Assembly (NCBI GenBank): GCA_903834185.1 | Contig: CAILHX010000028.1 | Location: forward strand, 1-64,000 | From: an uncultured Methylophilaceae bacterium | Lineage (GTDB): Bacteria; Pseudomonadota; Gammaproteobacteria; Burkholderiales; Methylophilaceae | Length of the DNA stretch: 64,000 bases | Direction: 5' to 3' | In this document: positions 19,544 through 27,416 of the stretch, one piece after another | How positions within the stretch are numbered: the first letter of the stretch is position 1 | How the letters are laid out: every line of letters starts with the position of its first letter | Position numbers and translations under genes: made by a program | The notes under the pieces: generated by a model | Told to the model about the DNA's origin: nothing | Seen by the model: the letters and a program-made list of their open reading frames with translations, nothing else | The model's database searches: none

Positions 19544-21226
19544 CGTTTCATTATCTCTCTAGTACTGTTGCTCACATTTGCGTCCGGCACTTACGCTGCC
19601 GACGTGAAAGATGCCGCAAAGCAACCGGCTTCCGCCGCCGCTACCGGGCAAATTCAGAAAACGTCATCCAAAACTTCCGAACAGTTGTATATCGAAGGCA
19701 TCACCTTCCTGGGAAGCTCTGACATCAACTCTGCCCAACTGGATTGGGCACTCATCAACCCCGCCTCTCCGTACAGCAAAATACTTGAAGGCCAGATCGC
19801 CGCAGCCAAAGGTGATTTCGATACCACCTTGCGCCTGCTTATCCCGTTACAGGCAGAATCCAAACTTCTGCCTATCGCGTACGCCAGTTTACACTCAACC
19901 CTGGCCCAAGCCTATGTGCATGGCGATAACCCGCTGCGTGCGCTGGATCAATATAACAAGGCCAGCCTATACGTGGACCCCCATGTACTGGAAGATGCGA
20001 TCTGGGCGCTGGTATCGACATTGCCCAAGGAAATGCTGCTGCAACTGCGTGGCGCAGTAGATGACAGCACCGAACAGGGATGGATAGATCTGGCACTGGC
20101 GGCTGGCAATACAGATCATAGAGCCAAGAATATCGAACTTTGGCATATGGCATATCCCAGCCATGTCATTAGTCCGGAATTGCTGGTCAGGATCACGCAA
20201 GGGCCAACCGGTGGAAGTTCCGGTGCGGTAGCACCGGCGCCTGCCAGCATGGGAAGTTTCGGCAAGATCGCCTTGTTGCTGCCCCTTAAATCCAAGATAT
20301 ACGGTACTGCGGCACAAGCAGTACAAGCCGGTTTCATGGCCGCGCACGCAGCAGATGCCATGCCGAATAAGCCCGAGATACAGGTATATGAAACCGGAAC
20401 GCCATTGGAAACACAGCTGGTCTACAGAAAAGCGGTGGCCGAGGGTGCGGATTTGATTGTGGGGCCTCTGACCCGGGATGAAGTGACCCTGATCACCTCT
20501 GCGCCGGTACAAGTACCCACCCTTGCACTCAATCAACCCTATAGTGAAGTCAAGTCCCAGGAAAATCTCATCATGCTGACGTTGTCGCCGGATGCCGAGG
20601 CCAAGCAGATTGCTACCTATGCACGCAGCAATGGATTACAGACAGCTCAGGTAGTCGTTGCCGACACTGCATTGGCAAAACGCATCGCCAAGGATTTTAT
20701 CGCGCAATGGCAGGCACAGGACGGTAAAATTACCGCTCAAATTGAAATCCCCAACGACCCCGGCAAGCTCATAGCACTAAAATCTGCTACTGCGAACCCG
20801 GCAGACATGATATTTCTGGCTGCCAACGCCACTCACGCCAAACTGGTGCGGCCATATCTCGACGCTTCAATTCCCACTTACGGCACATCCTATCTTTACG
20901 ACGGTGGCTCTGGCGGTTCGCAGAACACGGAACTGAACGCGGTACACTTTGTGGATATCCCGTGGATACTGGTACCTGACAGCTCTGAATTCGCGCTGTT
21001 GCGTGCTGCGGCCACCGGCTTTTCCGGCGCTGATTTGCAACGCCTTTTCGCGCTCGGACTGGATGCTTATAACATTCTGCCGAAATTGCAGGGCAAGACC
21101 GCCAACGCCATGTTGCTGCAAGGTGCTACCGGCAAAATCTCCTGGGGCGAGGATGGCTTGTTGGTACGTGAACTGCCTCTGGCACAATTCCGGCGTGACG
21201 GAGTTGCAATAGAAAGCAACCCGTGA
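19523..21226 (+). CDS. lpoA: Penicillin-binding protein activator (LpoA-like)
   Basis: A 567-aa exported protein: N-terminal signal peptide ([17 protein letters not shown]...), helical TPR-like region to about residue 215, then a periplasmic-binding-protein-like domain (KIALLLPLKSKIYGTAAQAVQAGFM, VGPLTRDEV, LTLSPDAEAKQIA). LpoA activates the cell-wall synthase PBP1A from the outer membrane. Unusually, no lipobox cysteine is seen: the signal peptide ends around ASGTYAAD, favouring signal peptidase I. The rsmI (divergent)-lpoA-yraN-dolP order is the classical neighbourhood. The gene overlaps the rsmI start by 21 bp. Confidence 0.87.
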   Translation: MIKWLIQRFIISLVLLLTFASGTYAADVKDAAKQPASAAATGQIQKTSSKTSEQLYIEGITFLGSSDINSAQLDWALINPASPYSKILEGQIAAAKGDFDTTLRLLIPLQAESKLLPIAYASLHSTLAQAYVHGDNPLRALDQYNKASLYVDPHVLEDAIWALVSTLPKEMLLQLRGAVDDSTEQGWIDLALAAGNTDHRAKNIELWHMAYPSHVISPELLVRITQGPTGGSSGAVAPAPASMGSFGKIALLLPLKSKIYGTAAQAVQAGFMAAHAADAMPNKPEIQVYETGTPLETQLVYRKAVAEGADLIVGPLTRDEVTLITSAPVQVPTLALNQPYSEVKSQENLIMLTLSPDAEAKQIATYARSNGLQTAQVVVADTALAKRIAKDFIAQWQAQDGKITAQIEIPNDPGKLIALKSATANPADMIFLAANATHAKLVRPYLDASIPTYGTSYLYDGGSGGSQNTELNAVHFVDIPWILVPDSSEFALLRAAATGFSGADLQRLFALGLDAYNILPKLQGKTANAMLLQGATGKISWGEDGLLVRELPLAQFRRDGVAIESNP

Positions 21227-21229
21227 AAA

Positions 21230-21574
21230 ATGGCGCATGAAAATAAAGGTGCTACCGCCGAGAAATTAGCGTTAGCGTTTTTGCAACGGAACGGACTGCA
21301 ATTAATCGAATCCAACTTCCGATGCCGCTTCGGCGAAATCGACCTGATACTGCATGATGGATCTACGCTGGTATTTGTGGAAGTGCGGCTACGCTCCAGC
21401 CAGTGCTTTGATGGAGCGGCTGCCAGCGTTACCAGCGCCAAGCAGGGCCGCATTACCCGTGCTGCAGAGACCTATCTGCAACAGCAAAGACGTGACATGC
21501 CATGCCGATTCGATGTGGTAGTGCTTGATGGCGAGCACAAGATAGAATGGATCAAGAATGCTTTTGCAACCTGA
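21230..21574 (+). CDS. yraN: YraN family (UPF0102) nuclease-like protein
   Basis: A 114-aa protein with a restriction-endonuclease-like core: KGATAEKLALAFLQRNGLQLIESNFRCRFGEIDLI and VFVEVRLRSS, in which the E-x-(K/R) catalytic motif is EVR as usual for the family. The function in vivo is unclear. It starts 3 bp after lpoA and is followed 24 bp later by dolP, matching lpoA-yraN-dolP elsewhere, but without diaA between them. Confidence 0.9.
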   Translation: MAHENKGATAEKLALAFLQRNGLQLIESNFRCRFGEIDLILHDGSTLVFVEVRLRSSQCFDGAAASVTSAKQGRITRAAETYLQQQRRDMPCRFDVVVLDGEHKIEWIKNAFAT

Positions 21575-21598
21575 ATCAACTTTTTAAGGAATATGAAT

Positions 21599-22168
21599 AT
21601 GCGTTTTTTTCTATATTTAATCAGCACGGTCGTGCTGGCAACCACTCTTAACGGATGCTTACCTGTCGTCGCTGGCGGCGCTGCTACAGGTGGGATGATG
21701 GCAGCCGACCGTCGCTCGTCCGGCGCATTTATAGACGATAAAGGTATAGAACTGAAAACCGAGAATAAGATTTCCACCGAACTGCAAGACAAAATCCATG
21801 TGAATGCCGCCAGCTTTAACTATAACGTGCTACTCACGGGTGAAGCCACCGACGAAGAGACCAAAAGCAAGGCTGAGACTTTGGCAAAAGCCATACCGCA
21901 TGTGCGTAATGTGACGAATGAACTCACGGTCGGCATGATCAGCACCATCAGCAACCGCACCAACGACTCTTATATTACGTCCAAGGTGAAAACACGGATG
22001 TTGACCGAGAATCGCTTTCCTGCCAATTATGTGAAGGTGGTCACCGAATCGTCTGTGGTTTACCTGATGGGATTGGTGACTCATAAGGAAGCAGATGATG
22101 CGACAGACATCGCGCGGAGTACGGATGGTGTGGCGAAAGTAGTAAGGGTGTTTGAATACGTTCCTTAG
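21599..22168 (+). CDS. dolP: BON-domain outer-membrane lipoprotein (DolP-like)
   Basis: A 189-aa lipoprotein with signal peptide ending in LNGC, then two BON domains (about residues 55-115 and 125-189: VTNELTVGMIS, DSYITSKVKTRMLTENRF, VVYLMGLVTHKEADDATDIA). DolP maintains outer-membrane integrity and supports the BAM complex. An ATG at 21593 is only 2 nt after the AAGGA ribosome site; the in-frame ATG at 21599 has correct 8-nt spacing and is the better start. It overlaps the convergent TlpA-like gene by 4 nt. Confidence 0.9.
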   Translation: MRFFLYLISTVVLATTLNGCLPVVAGGAATGGMMAADRRSSGAFIDDKGIELKTENKISTELQDKIHVNAASFNYNVLLTGEATDEETKSKAETLAKAIPHVRNVTNELTVGMISTISNRTNDSYITSKVKTRMLTENRFPANYVKVVTESSVVYLMGLVTHKEADDATDIARSTDGVAKVVRVFEYVP

Positions 22169-22626
22169 GGTTTGCCGGACAATAACTTTTCAACGGCTGC
22201 GCGCGAAATGCTACCGCGGAAACGTTTAACAAGTTTACCTTGCGGATTATAGAGGTTGGTCGTGGGTAATACCTCTGAATTCCCGAACTGCAGCATGGTT
22301 TTATCATCACCCAATGCCAGCGGATAATCCATCAGGTTATCCGCTGCAAAATCCAGGACTTCCTTTTTGCTTTTGTAATCCATTGCGACGCCTATGACAA
22401 TCAAGTCTGTATGCTTTTCCTCAAGGGAGAGCAGATCGGGGATCTCCTCCAGACAAGGCGGACACCAGGTTGCCCAAAAATTTACCAGTACCCATTTCCC
22501 TTTATAGTCAGCCAACGCGTGCTGCCTGCCATTCAAGTCAGTCAGCTTGAACTCGTCCGCGCTGACAGTAGTATTGAATAGCTGCATGGCAAAAAATACA
22601 GCCCAGAAAAAATATTTCAAATTCAT
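22165..22626 (-). CDS. TlpA-like periplasmic thiol-disulfide oxidoreductase
   Basis: A 153-aa thioredoxin-fold protein with an N-terminal signal peptide (about 1-23, ending near VSADEF). The redox motif is WCPPC in NFWATWCPPCLEEIPD, and VLPTTNLYNPQGKLV supplies the cis-proline region. Such proteins reduce periplasmic disulfides, often in cytochrome c maturation. No cytochrome genes are adjacent, so the substrate is unknown. It overlaps dolP tail-to-tail and is divergent from trxA across 181 bp. Confidence 0.88.
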   Translation of the reverse strand: MNLKYFFWAVFFAMQLFNTTVSADEFKLTDLNGRQHALADYKGKWVLVNFWATWCPPCLEEIPDLLSLEEKHTDLIVIGVAMDYKSKKEVLDFAADNLMDYPLALGDDKTMLQFGNSEVLPTTNLYNPQGKLVKRFRGSISRAAVEKLLSGKP

Positions 22627-22721
22627 AGCCTAACCCTTGAACTAGCACGTCAAGTCACCATATTACAACGTACGGAACGAAGGTGAATGCACAAGATTCA
22701 CAACGAAAAATTAATTAGCGC

Positions 22722-22750
22722 TTCACGAACCGGCATTTTTTCGCTACGAT
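22722..22750 (+). promoter_or_regulatory. Candidate trxA promoter
   Basis: TTCACG (22722-22727) and TACGAT (22745-22750) are 17 bp apart and each match 4 of 6 sigma70 consensus bases. The start of transcription would be near 22757, leaving a 50-nt leader ending in GAGGTTTTCC before the trxA ATG. The remaining part of the trxA/TlpA gap shows nothing clear. Confidence 0.4.
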
Positions 22751-22807
22751 AGCAGCAACGTACTAACTCAATTTTCAATTTCCCAGAACACGTAATCGAG
22801 GTTTTCC

Positions 22808-23134
22808 ATGAGCGAACAAATTATTCACATAAGCGACGCGTCGTTTCAGCAAGACGTCCTGGAATCAACGGTTCCAGTGCTGGTTGACTACTGGGCAGAG
22901 TGGTGCGGGCCTTGCAAGATGATTGCGCCTATACTGGATGAGATTGTTAAAGAGTACGATGGTCGTATTAAAATCGCCAAGCTCAACATAGACGAGAATC
23001 AGGCGACACCCCCAAAATATGGCATACGCGGTATCCCGACACTGATGCTGTTCAAAAATGGCAATGTAGAGGCCACTAAAGTAGGCGCTCTGTCAAAATC
23101 TCAATTAACAGCTTTTATTGACAGCAATATATAA
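22808..23134 (+). CDS. trxA: Thioredoxin 1
   Basis: A 108-aa cytoplasmic thioredoxin with active site WCGPC (Cys33, Cys36), [17 protein letters not shown], and the cis-proline loop [11 protein letters not shown]. It reduces ribonucleotide reductase, methionine sulfoxide reductase and other disulfides. A GAGG ribosome site lies upstream. It is followed by rho in the same direction, a common pairing in beta- and gammaproteobacteria, but a strong hairpin separates them. Confidence 0.97.
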   Translation: MSEQIIHISDASFQQDVLESTVPVLVDYWAEWCGPCKMIAPILDEIVKEYDGRIKIAKLNIDENQATPPKYGIRGIPTLMLFKNGNVEATKVGALSKSQLTAFIDSNI

Positions 23135-23150
23135 AACACTTACGCTAGCA

Positions 23151-23190
23151 CCTGAATACGACGTTTTGGTCTCAAAACGTCGTATTCAGG
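23151..23190. terminator. Perfect 17-bp stem palindrome between trxA and rho
   Basis: CCTGAATACGACGTTTT (23151-23167), a 6-nt loop GGTCTC and the exact reverse complement (23174-23190) form a perfect hairpin 17 nt after the trxA stop. There is no U-run after it (GGTTTCTAAA), so it is not a textbook Rho-independent terminator. It may end trxA transcripts, protect their 3' end, or serve in the rho leader. The 100 bp following up to rho shows no other clear signal. Confidence 0.6.
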
Positions 23191-23294
23191 GGTTTCTAAA
23201 AAAGATGTGTGCAATAAGCCGTCTGTAACCAAATCCCTTTTTCCCCTTACTATTTCCAGACCCACCCAACCTCCTGAACAAGGCTGTATTTCGT

Positions 23295-24554
23295 ATGCAC
23301 TTATCCGAACTGAAACAAACTCCCGTGACCGAACTGGTCGAAATGGCCATTGCCAATGAAATCGAAGGCGCAAACCGATTGCGCAAACAGGATCTCATTT
23401 TTGCCTTGCTTAAAAACAAAGGTAAAAAAGGTGAAAGCATCTTTGGCAACGGCACGCTGGAAGTACTTTCTGACGGCTTTGGATTCTTGCGTTCACCTGA
23501 TAGTTCATATCTGGCAGGGCCTGACGATATTTATGTTTCACCTTCCCAGATCCGCCGTTTCAACCTGCATACCGGTGACACCATTACCGGTGAGATTCGT
23601 ACCCCCAAGGATGGCGAACGTTATTTTGCTCTGGTAAAAGTTGATACCGTCAACGACGAAACTCCAGATAGCACCAAACACAAGATTCTGTTTGAAAACC
23701 TCACCCCGCTTTTCCCCACGCAACCCATGATTCTCGAACGCGACATCAAAAGTGATGAAAACATCACCGGCCGCGTCATCGACATGATCGCCCCTATCGG
23801 TAAAGGACAACGCGGTTTGCTGGTAGCCAGCCCCAAATCGGGGAAAACGGTGATGCTGCAACATATTGCACATGCCATCACCTCCAATCATCCCGATGTG
23901 GTTCTCATTGTGCTATTGATAGACGAGCGTCCGGAAGAAGTAACGGAAATGACCCGTACCGTACGCGGTGAAGTTGTGGCCTCCACTTTCGACGAACCGG
24001 CCACGCGCCATGTTCAGGTTGCGGAAATGGTGCTGGAAAAAGCCAAGCGTCTGGTTGAACACAAAAAGGATGTGGTCATTCTGCTGGATTCCATTACCCG
24101 TCTGGCACGCGCATATAACACGGTAGTACCGGCTTCTGGCAAAGTACTCACAGGAGGTGTGGATGCTAACGCGTTACAACGCCCCAAACGCTTCTTCGGC
24201 GCGGCTCGCAACATCGAAGAAGGCGGCTCGCTCACCATCATTGCAACCGCGCTGGTAGACACAGGTAGCCGTATGGATGACGTGATCTACGAAGAATTCA
24301 AGGGGACCGGTAATATGGAAATCCATCTGGATAGACGTATGGCCGAAAAGCGTCTGTATCCTGCCATCAACGTAAACCGCTCCGGCACGCGCCGCGAAGA
24401 ATTACTGATAGAGCAAAGTGTGCTGCAGAAGATCTGGGTGCTACGCAAATTGCTCTACCCGATGGACGACCTTGAAGCGATGGAATTCCTGCTCGACAAA
24501 ATCAAAGCAACTAAAAACAACAACGAGTTCTTCGACTCCATGCGTCGCGGTTAG
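23295..24554 (+). CDS. rho: Transcription termination factor Rho
   Basis: A 419-aa hexameric RNA helicase. The N-terminal helix-extended domain [21 protein letters not shown]-binding cold-shock-like domain ([35 protein letters not shown]), Walker A SPKSGKT (179-185), Walker [17 protein letters not shown], and the Q/R-loop segment [11 protein letters not shown]-like [13 protein letters not shown] are all present. Length equals the E. coli protein. The last 54 bp are repeated in altered form 107 bp downstream. Confidence 0.98.
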   Translation: MHLSELKQTPVTELVEMAIANEIEGANRLRKQDLIFALLKNKGKKGESIFGNGTLEVLSDGFGFLRSPDSSYLAGPDDIYVSPSQIRRFNLHTGDTITGEIRTPKDGERYFALVKVDTVNDETPDSTKHKILFENLTPLFPTQPMILERDIKSDENITGRVIDMIAPIGKGQRGLLVASPKSGKTVMLQHIAHAITSNHPDVVLIVLLIDERPEEVTEMTRTVRGEVVASTFDEPATRHVQVAEMVLEKAKRLVEHKKDVVILLDSITRLARAYNTVVPASGKVLTGGVDANALQRPKRFFGAARNIEEGGSLTIIATALVDTGSRMDDVIYEEFKGTGNMEIHLDRRMAEKRLYPAINVNRSGTRREELLIEQSVLQKIWVLRKLLYPMDDLEAMEFLLDKIKATKNNNEFFDSMRRG

Positions 24555-24636
24555 CTTCAAGGTAGCTTCATTCCGGGGTCGCACCTACTGGCTATGCCAG
24601 CATGCACTGCTACTCCCTGCTTTCGCTTACCTCTCA

Positions 24637-24702
24637 GCGATGGAGTTCCTGCTCGACAAAACCAAAACAACTAAAAACAACAACGAATTCAAGGCCGCTT
24701 GA
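24637..24702 (+). pseudogene. Degenerate second copy of the rho 3' end
   Basis: Bases 24637-24690 match the rho terminus 24477-24530 at 50 of 54 positions, and the frame encodes [18 protein letters not shown] before ending KAA-stop instead of FDSMRRG-stop. The 107 bp between the copies carry no gene I can recognise. Such a duplicated gene end can result from an attachment-site-type insertion since lost, or from unequal recombination. It is not expected to be translated by itself. Confidence 0.8.
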
Positions 24703-24762
24703 TCCAGGGCCACTCCTGCTGGCTGCGGCGCCAACGTTAAAAGAAGTAGCCCATATTTGTCA

Positions 24763-27051
24763 TTAGAATCGATAGCTGGCATTGAGACCAAGCAGCCAGC
24801 TGCGGTTGGATCCCGATTCGAAATACTGACCATTATTGTCTGCGATCTTTACCGAGCTTACATAGTTACGGTCGAAAAGGTTATCCACACGCACGAATTC
24901 CGATGTAATCCAATGGCCAATATTCTGGGCCAGCGAACCGCGCCAGCTGACTACGCTAAATCCGGGGGCTGTGGTGTAATTCTTGTCGTCCACGTACACC
25001 TTGTCCATGGCATGCGCCTCCAGCGCGGTTGAGAAACCAGCAGGAGCGTATTTCCAGCTGACTTCGCCATAGCCTGTTTGGCGGTAGGTGCCTGGTAACA
25101 GCTTACCTTGCTGCACCCAGGCTGTGGGCGTGGCTGGCGCGTTCTTGGCCGCACACACCGCCGAGCTGGCAGTGACGAAGCCGGAACAAAACGGAGAACT
25201 GTAGGTAGCGTCCACATAGGCATAAGAGATGTAAGCGGCAAAGCCGTCGAAGAATTCAGTGTCCACCGACATTTCCACACCATCGCGCGTAGTGCCGCTA
25301 GCGTTCTGATAGGTAGCGCGTCCATTGAAGCTGTTGGCAACAACGATTTCGTTGCTGGTGTCGGTTCTGAACACGGCCAAAGTAGCTCGGGTAGAAGTTC
25401 CGATGTAGGCCTTTGCCCCGGCTTCGTAGTTGTTGCTGGTGGCTGGCTGCAGCCCGAAGTTGAAGGTACCCACGCCTGGCTTGTACGCCATCTCAACCAG
25501 AGTTGGCGTTTCGAAACCCTTCCCGGCATTGGCATAAAGATTGAGCAAGGGGGTCACCTTGAATACTACACCGACCACAGGGGTGGTCTTGGCGAAGCTG
25601 ACGCTTCCGCCATCATTGCCATTGCTCAGGTAGTAATCCGTCGAAATGATGTGAACATCGCTGTGTCTAAGCCCGGCGACCAGGCTCCATTGTGATTGCG
25701 GTGCCCATTCAGCCTGTGCGTACTGGTCGAAATCCCAGGCCTGGTCGTCCTCGTTGCGGCGTAGCGTGCCCTTAACACCGCAGATAATGCCCGAGCCACA
25801 GGTGACATTGCCCGCCGGGGTCCCCAGCACCGCAATAAAGTTGTCATAACCGGTGCGGCGATCTTTCATCCTGTCGTAATTCGACCCCAAAGAAAAGCTA
25901 TACGCTCCGCCCAACAGCTGCCCTTTGTGCGTAAAGCGCAAATCGGTGCCGTAAAAGTCGCGATTGATCTCGGCTACACCACCTGAAGTGGACGAAGTGG
26001 GCAGGATAAACTTCGTCGTAGTGATGGCAGTACCGGCTGCATTAGAGCCTATGGACTGATACTGAGTGTTATCCCGGTTACCGCCATAGAACAACAGGCT
26101 CAGCGTGTTGTCACTGTCGAAGTCGTGCTCCAGTTTTGCGCCTACCTGTCTGTTATCGCGGATGACACGAGTATTGAAGGTGTTGGAACTGTTCACTACC
26201 TGAGTGGGGTTGATGCGCCAGTTGGCCTTGGTCAGACCTTGTGGATCCTGAGCCAGTGGCTCGTCAAGGTAGTTTGCCACCAGGGTGAGGTGATTGTCGT
26301 TGTCTAACTGGATGCCGACCTTGGCATTGAAGTGATCATTTTTCAAATAGCTATGCTGGCGGTAACCGTCGCTGGTCAGGTGCGAATAGTCAGCAATGTA
26401 GTTCGCTGCGCCCATGGTATCACCGAACTTGACCATCTCACGGTGGGTATTGTAGCTGCCTGTGGTAATACTTGCGCTGGCTGTGGGTTCTGCAGGACCA
26501 TCCGCAGTAAATACCTGTAACACCCCTCCAGAAGAGTTGCCATACAGCGCCGAAAACGGTCCACGCATGACTTCAATCGAACGTGCCGCGCTGAGGTCGA
26601 TACTGCCTGCCTGCCCCTGTCCATCAGGCATGGTGAGTGGAATTCCATCGGCATACAAACGTATCCCGCGAATGCCGAACTGGGAACGCGCACCAAAACC
26701 GCGGCTGGAGAGTTGTACATCCTGCGCTTCCTGCCCGCGGAATTGCGTCACGATGCCGGGCACGCGCGCCAGACTTTCCGAAATATGCGCCTGCAATTGG
26801 CCCTCATGTATTTGTTCAGAGCTTACCTCATCTATGGATACCGGCAAGTCGAAACTTCTTTCCTCGGTACGGGTAGCCGTGACGACGATGGGAGACAGGT
26901 TTATTTCCACCGGCGGCGAAATCTCCCGATCGGGCGTGGATTTTGCCTCCGCGCTTGTCGGCAGGCTCGGGTTCACGGGTTCCTCGGCAAAGCCGGAGGA
27001 GCAGAAAAAAGCCGCTAGCGCGGCGAGAAGTATCTTGTTGCAGGTAAACAT
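24763..27051 (-). CDS. TonB-dependent outer-membrane receptor
   Basis: A 762-aa receptor. Signal peptide about 1-22 (ends near SSGFAEE); TonB box-like SPIVVTATRTEER at about 54-66; plug domain with RVPGIVTQFRGQEAQDVQLSSRG and MRGPFSALYGNSSGGV; then a 22-stranded beta-barrel ending in the terminal aromatic ASYRF. The barrel contains Cys pairs (CGSGIIC, CSGF...C). The sequence resembles the YncD/PqqU group more than siderophore receptors such as FhuA, but the ligand cannot be read from sequence. It stands alone, with a 365-bp upstream gap holding an FNR-type box. Confidence 0.88.
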   Translation of the reverse strand: MFTCNKILLAALAAFFCSSGFAEEPVNPSLPTSAEAKSTPDREISPPVEINLSPIVVTATRTEERSFDLPVSIDEVSSEQIHEGQLQAHISESLARVPGIVTQFRGQEAQDVQLSSRGFGARSQFGIRGIRLYADGIPLTMPDGQGQAGSIDLSAARSIEVMRGPFSALYGNSSGGVLQVFTADGPAEPTASASITTGSYNTHREMVKFGDTMGAANYIADYSHLTSDGYRQHSYLKNDHFNAKVGIQLDNDNHLTLVANYLDEPLAQDPQGLTKANWRINPTQVVNSSNTFNTRVIRDNRQVGAKLEHDFDSDNTLSLLFYGGNRDNTQYQSIGSNAAGTAITTTKFILPTSSTSGGVAEINRDFYGTDLRFTHKGQLLGGAYSFSLGSNYDRMKDRRTGYDNFIAVLGTPAGNVTCGSGIICGVKGTLRRNEDDQAWDFDQYAQAEWAPQSQWSLVAGLRHSDVHIISTDYYLSNGNDGGSVSFAKTTPVVGVVFKVTPLLNLYANAGKGFETPTLVEMAYKPGVGTFNFGLQPATSNNYEAGAKAYIGTSTRATLAVFRTDTSNEIVVANSFNGRATYQNASGTTRDGVEMSVDTEFFDGFAAYISYAYVDATYSSPFCSGFVTASSAVCAAKNAPATPTAWVQQGKLLPGTYRQTGYGEVSWKYAPAGFSTALEAHAMDKVYVDDKNYTTAPGFSVVSWRGSLAQNIGHWITSEFVRVDNLFDRNYVSSVKIADNNGQYFESGSNRSWLLGLNASYRF

Positions 27052-27306
27052 ATCATTGTCTCAATCGAAATATTGCTACTACAGCGTTAATCCCGAGTTA
27101 AAAAGGGTTAGAAAATGTAACTTCATAAACGACAGGATAAATACGGATGCCATCGCATTCAGCACAGGTGCGCACTATAAAGCCGCATACCGCTAATGTA
27201 CAGTGAGCGGTAGCATTGGACTTACGCATAATAACCATTTAATCACCAGAAATTTACTTAGGCCTCCCTAGTTAAAATCTGGAATTTTCAGAAATCAGCG
27301 GCATCG

Positions 27307-27348
27307 TTGATAAAGATCAAGGTATTTCGCGTATCAGGTCTGTAAATA
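27307..27348 (+). promoter_or_regulatory. FNR-type box with -10-like element
   Basis: TTGATAAAGATCAA at 27307-27320 is an exact match to the FNR/ANR consensus TTGAT-N4-ATCAA. For a class II promoter read rightward, the -10 hexamer should be at 27343-27348, where TAAATA is found (3 of 6 to consensus), giving a start near 27355. Read leftward it is 256 bp from the TonB receptor start, with no good -10 at the right spacing. Which direction it serves is inference. Confidence 0.55.
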
Positions 27349-27354
27349 CGCCTT

Positions 27355-27414
27355 GCAAATGATGGCAGGCCAAGCGGCTGTTTTACTTCGGCCTGCAATT
27401 GCAGGCCGATTTTT
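27355..27414 (+). ncRNA. Candidate FNR-controlled small RNA
   Basis: No forward gene lies here, yet a strong forward terminator ends at 27414 and an FNR box sits 41.5 bp upstream of 27355. Together they define a possible transcript of about 60 nt. Its 5' half contains GGCAGGCC, which can pair with the GGCCTGC of the terminator stem, giving two alternative folds. Both flanking genes run leftward. It could instead be a terminator blocking antisense reading into the AsmA gene. No homology to a known sRNA family was recognised. Confidence 0.4.
27389..27414 (+). terminator. Rho-independent terminator, forward
   Basis: CGGCCTGCAATTGCAGGCCG (27389-27408) is a perfect 20-base palindrome giving a GC-rich stem, followed by ATTTTT. 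In the leftward direction no U-run follows (AAGTAAAAC), so it is built for rightward transcription although no rightward gene precedes it. Confidence 0.75.
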
Positions 27415-27416
27415 GG

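Noticed and set aside
26462-27196. Plus-strand frame of 244 codons over the start of the TonB receptor
   Set aside because: Antisense to the signal peptide, TonB box and plug; composition (Ser/Arg/Pro-rich) is that of a mirror frame.
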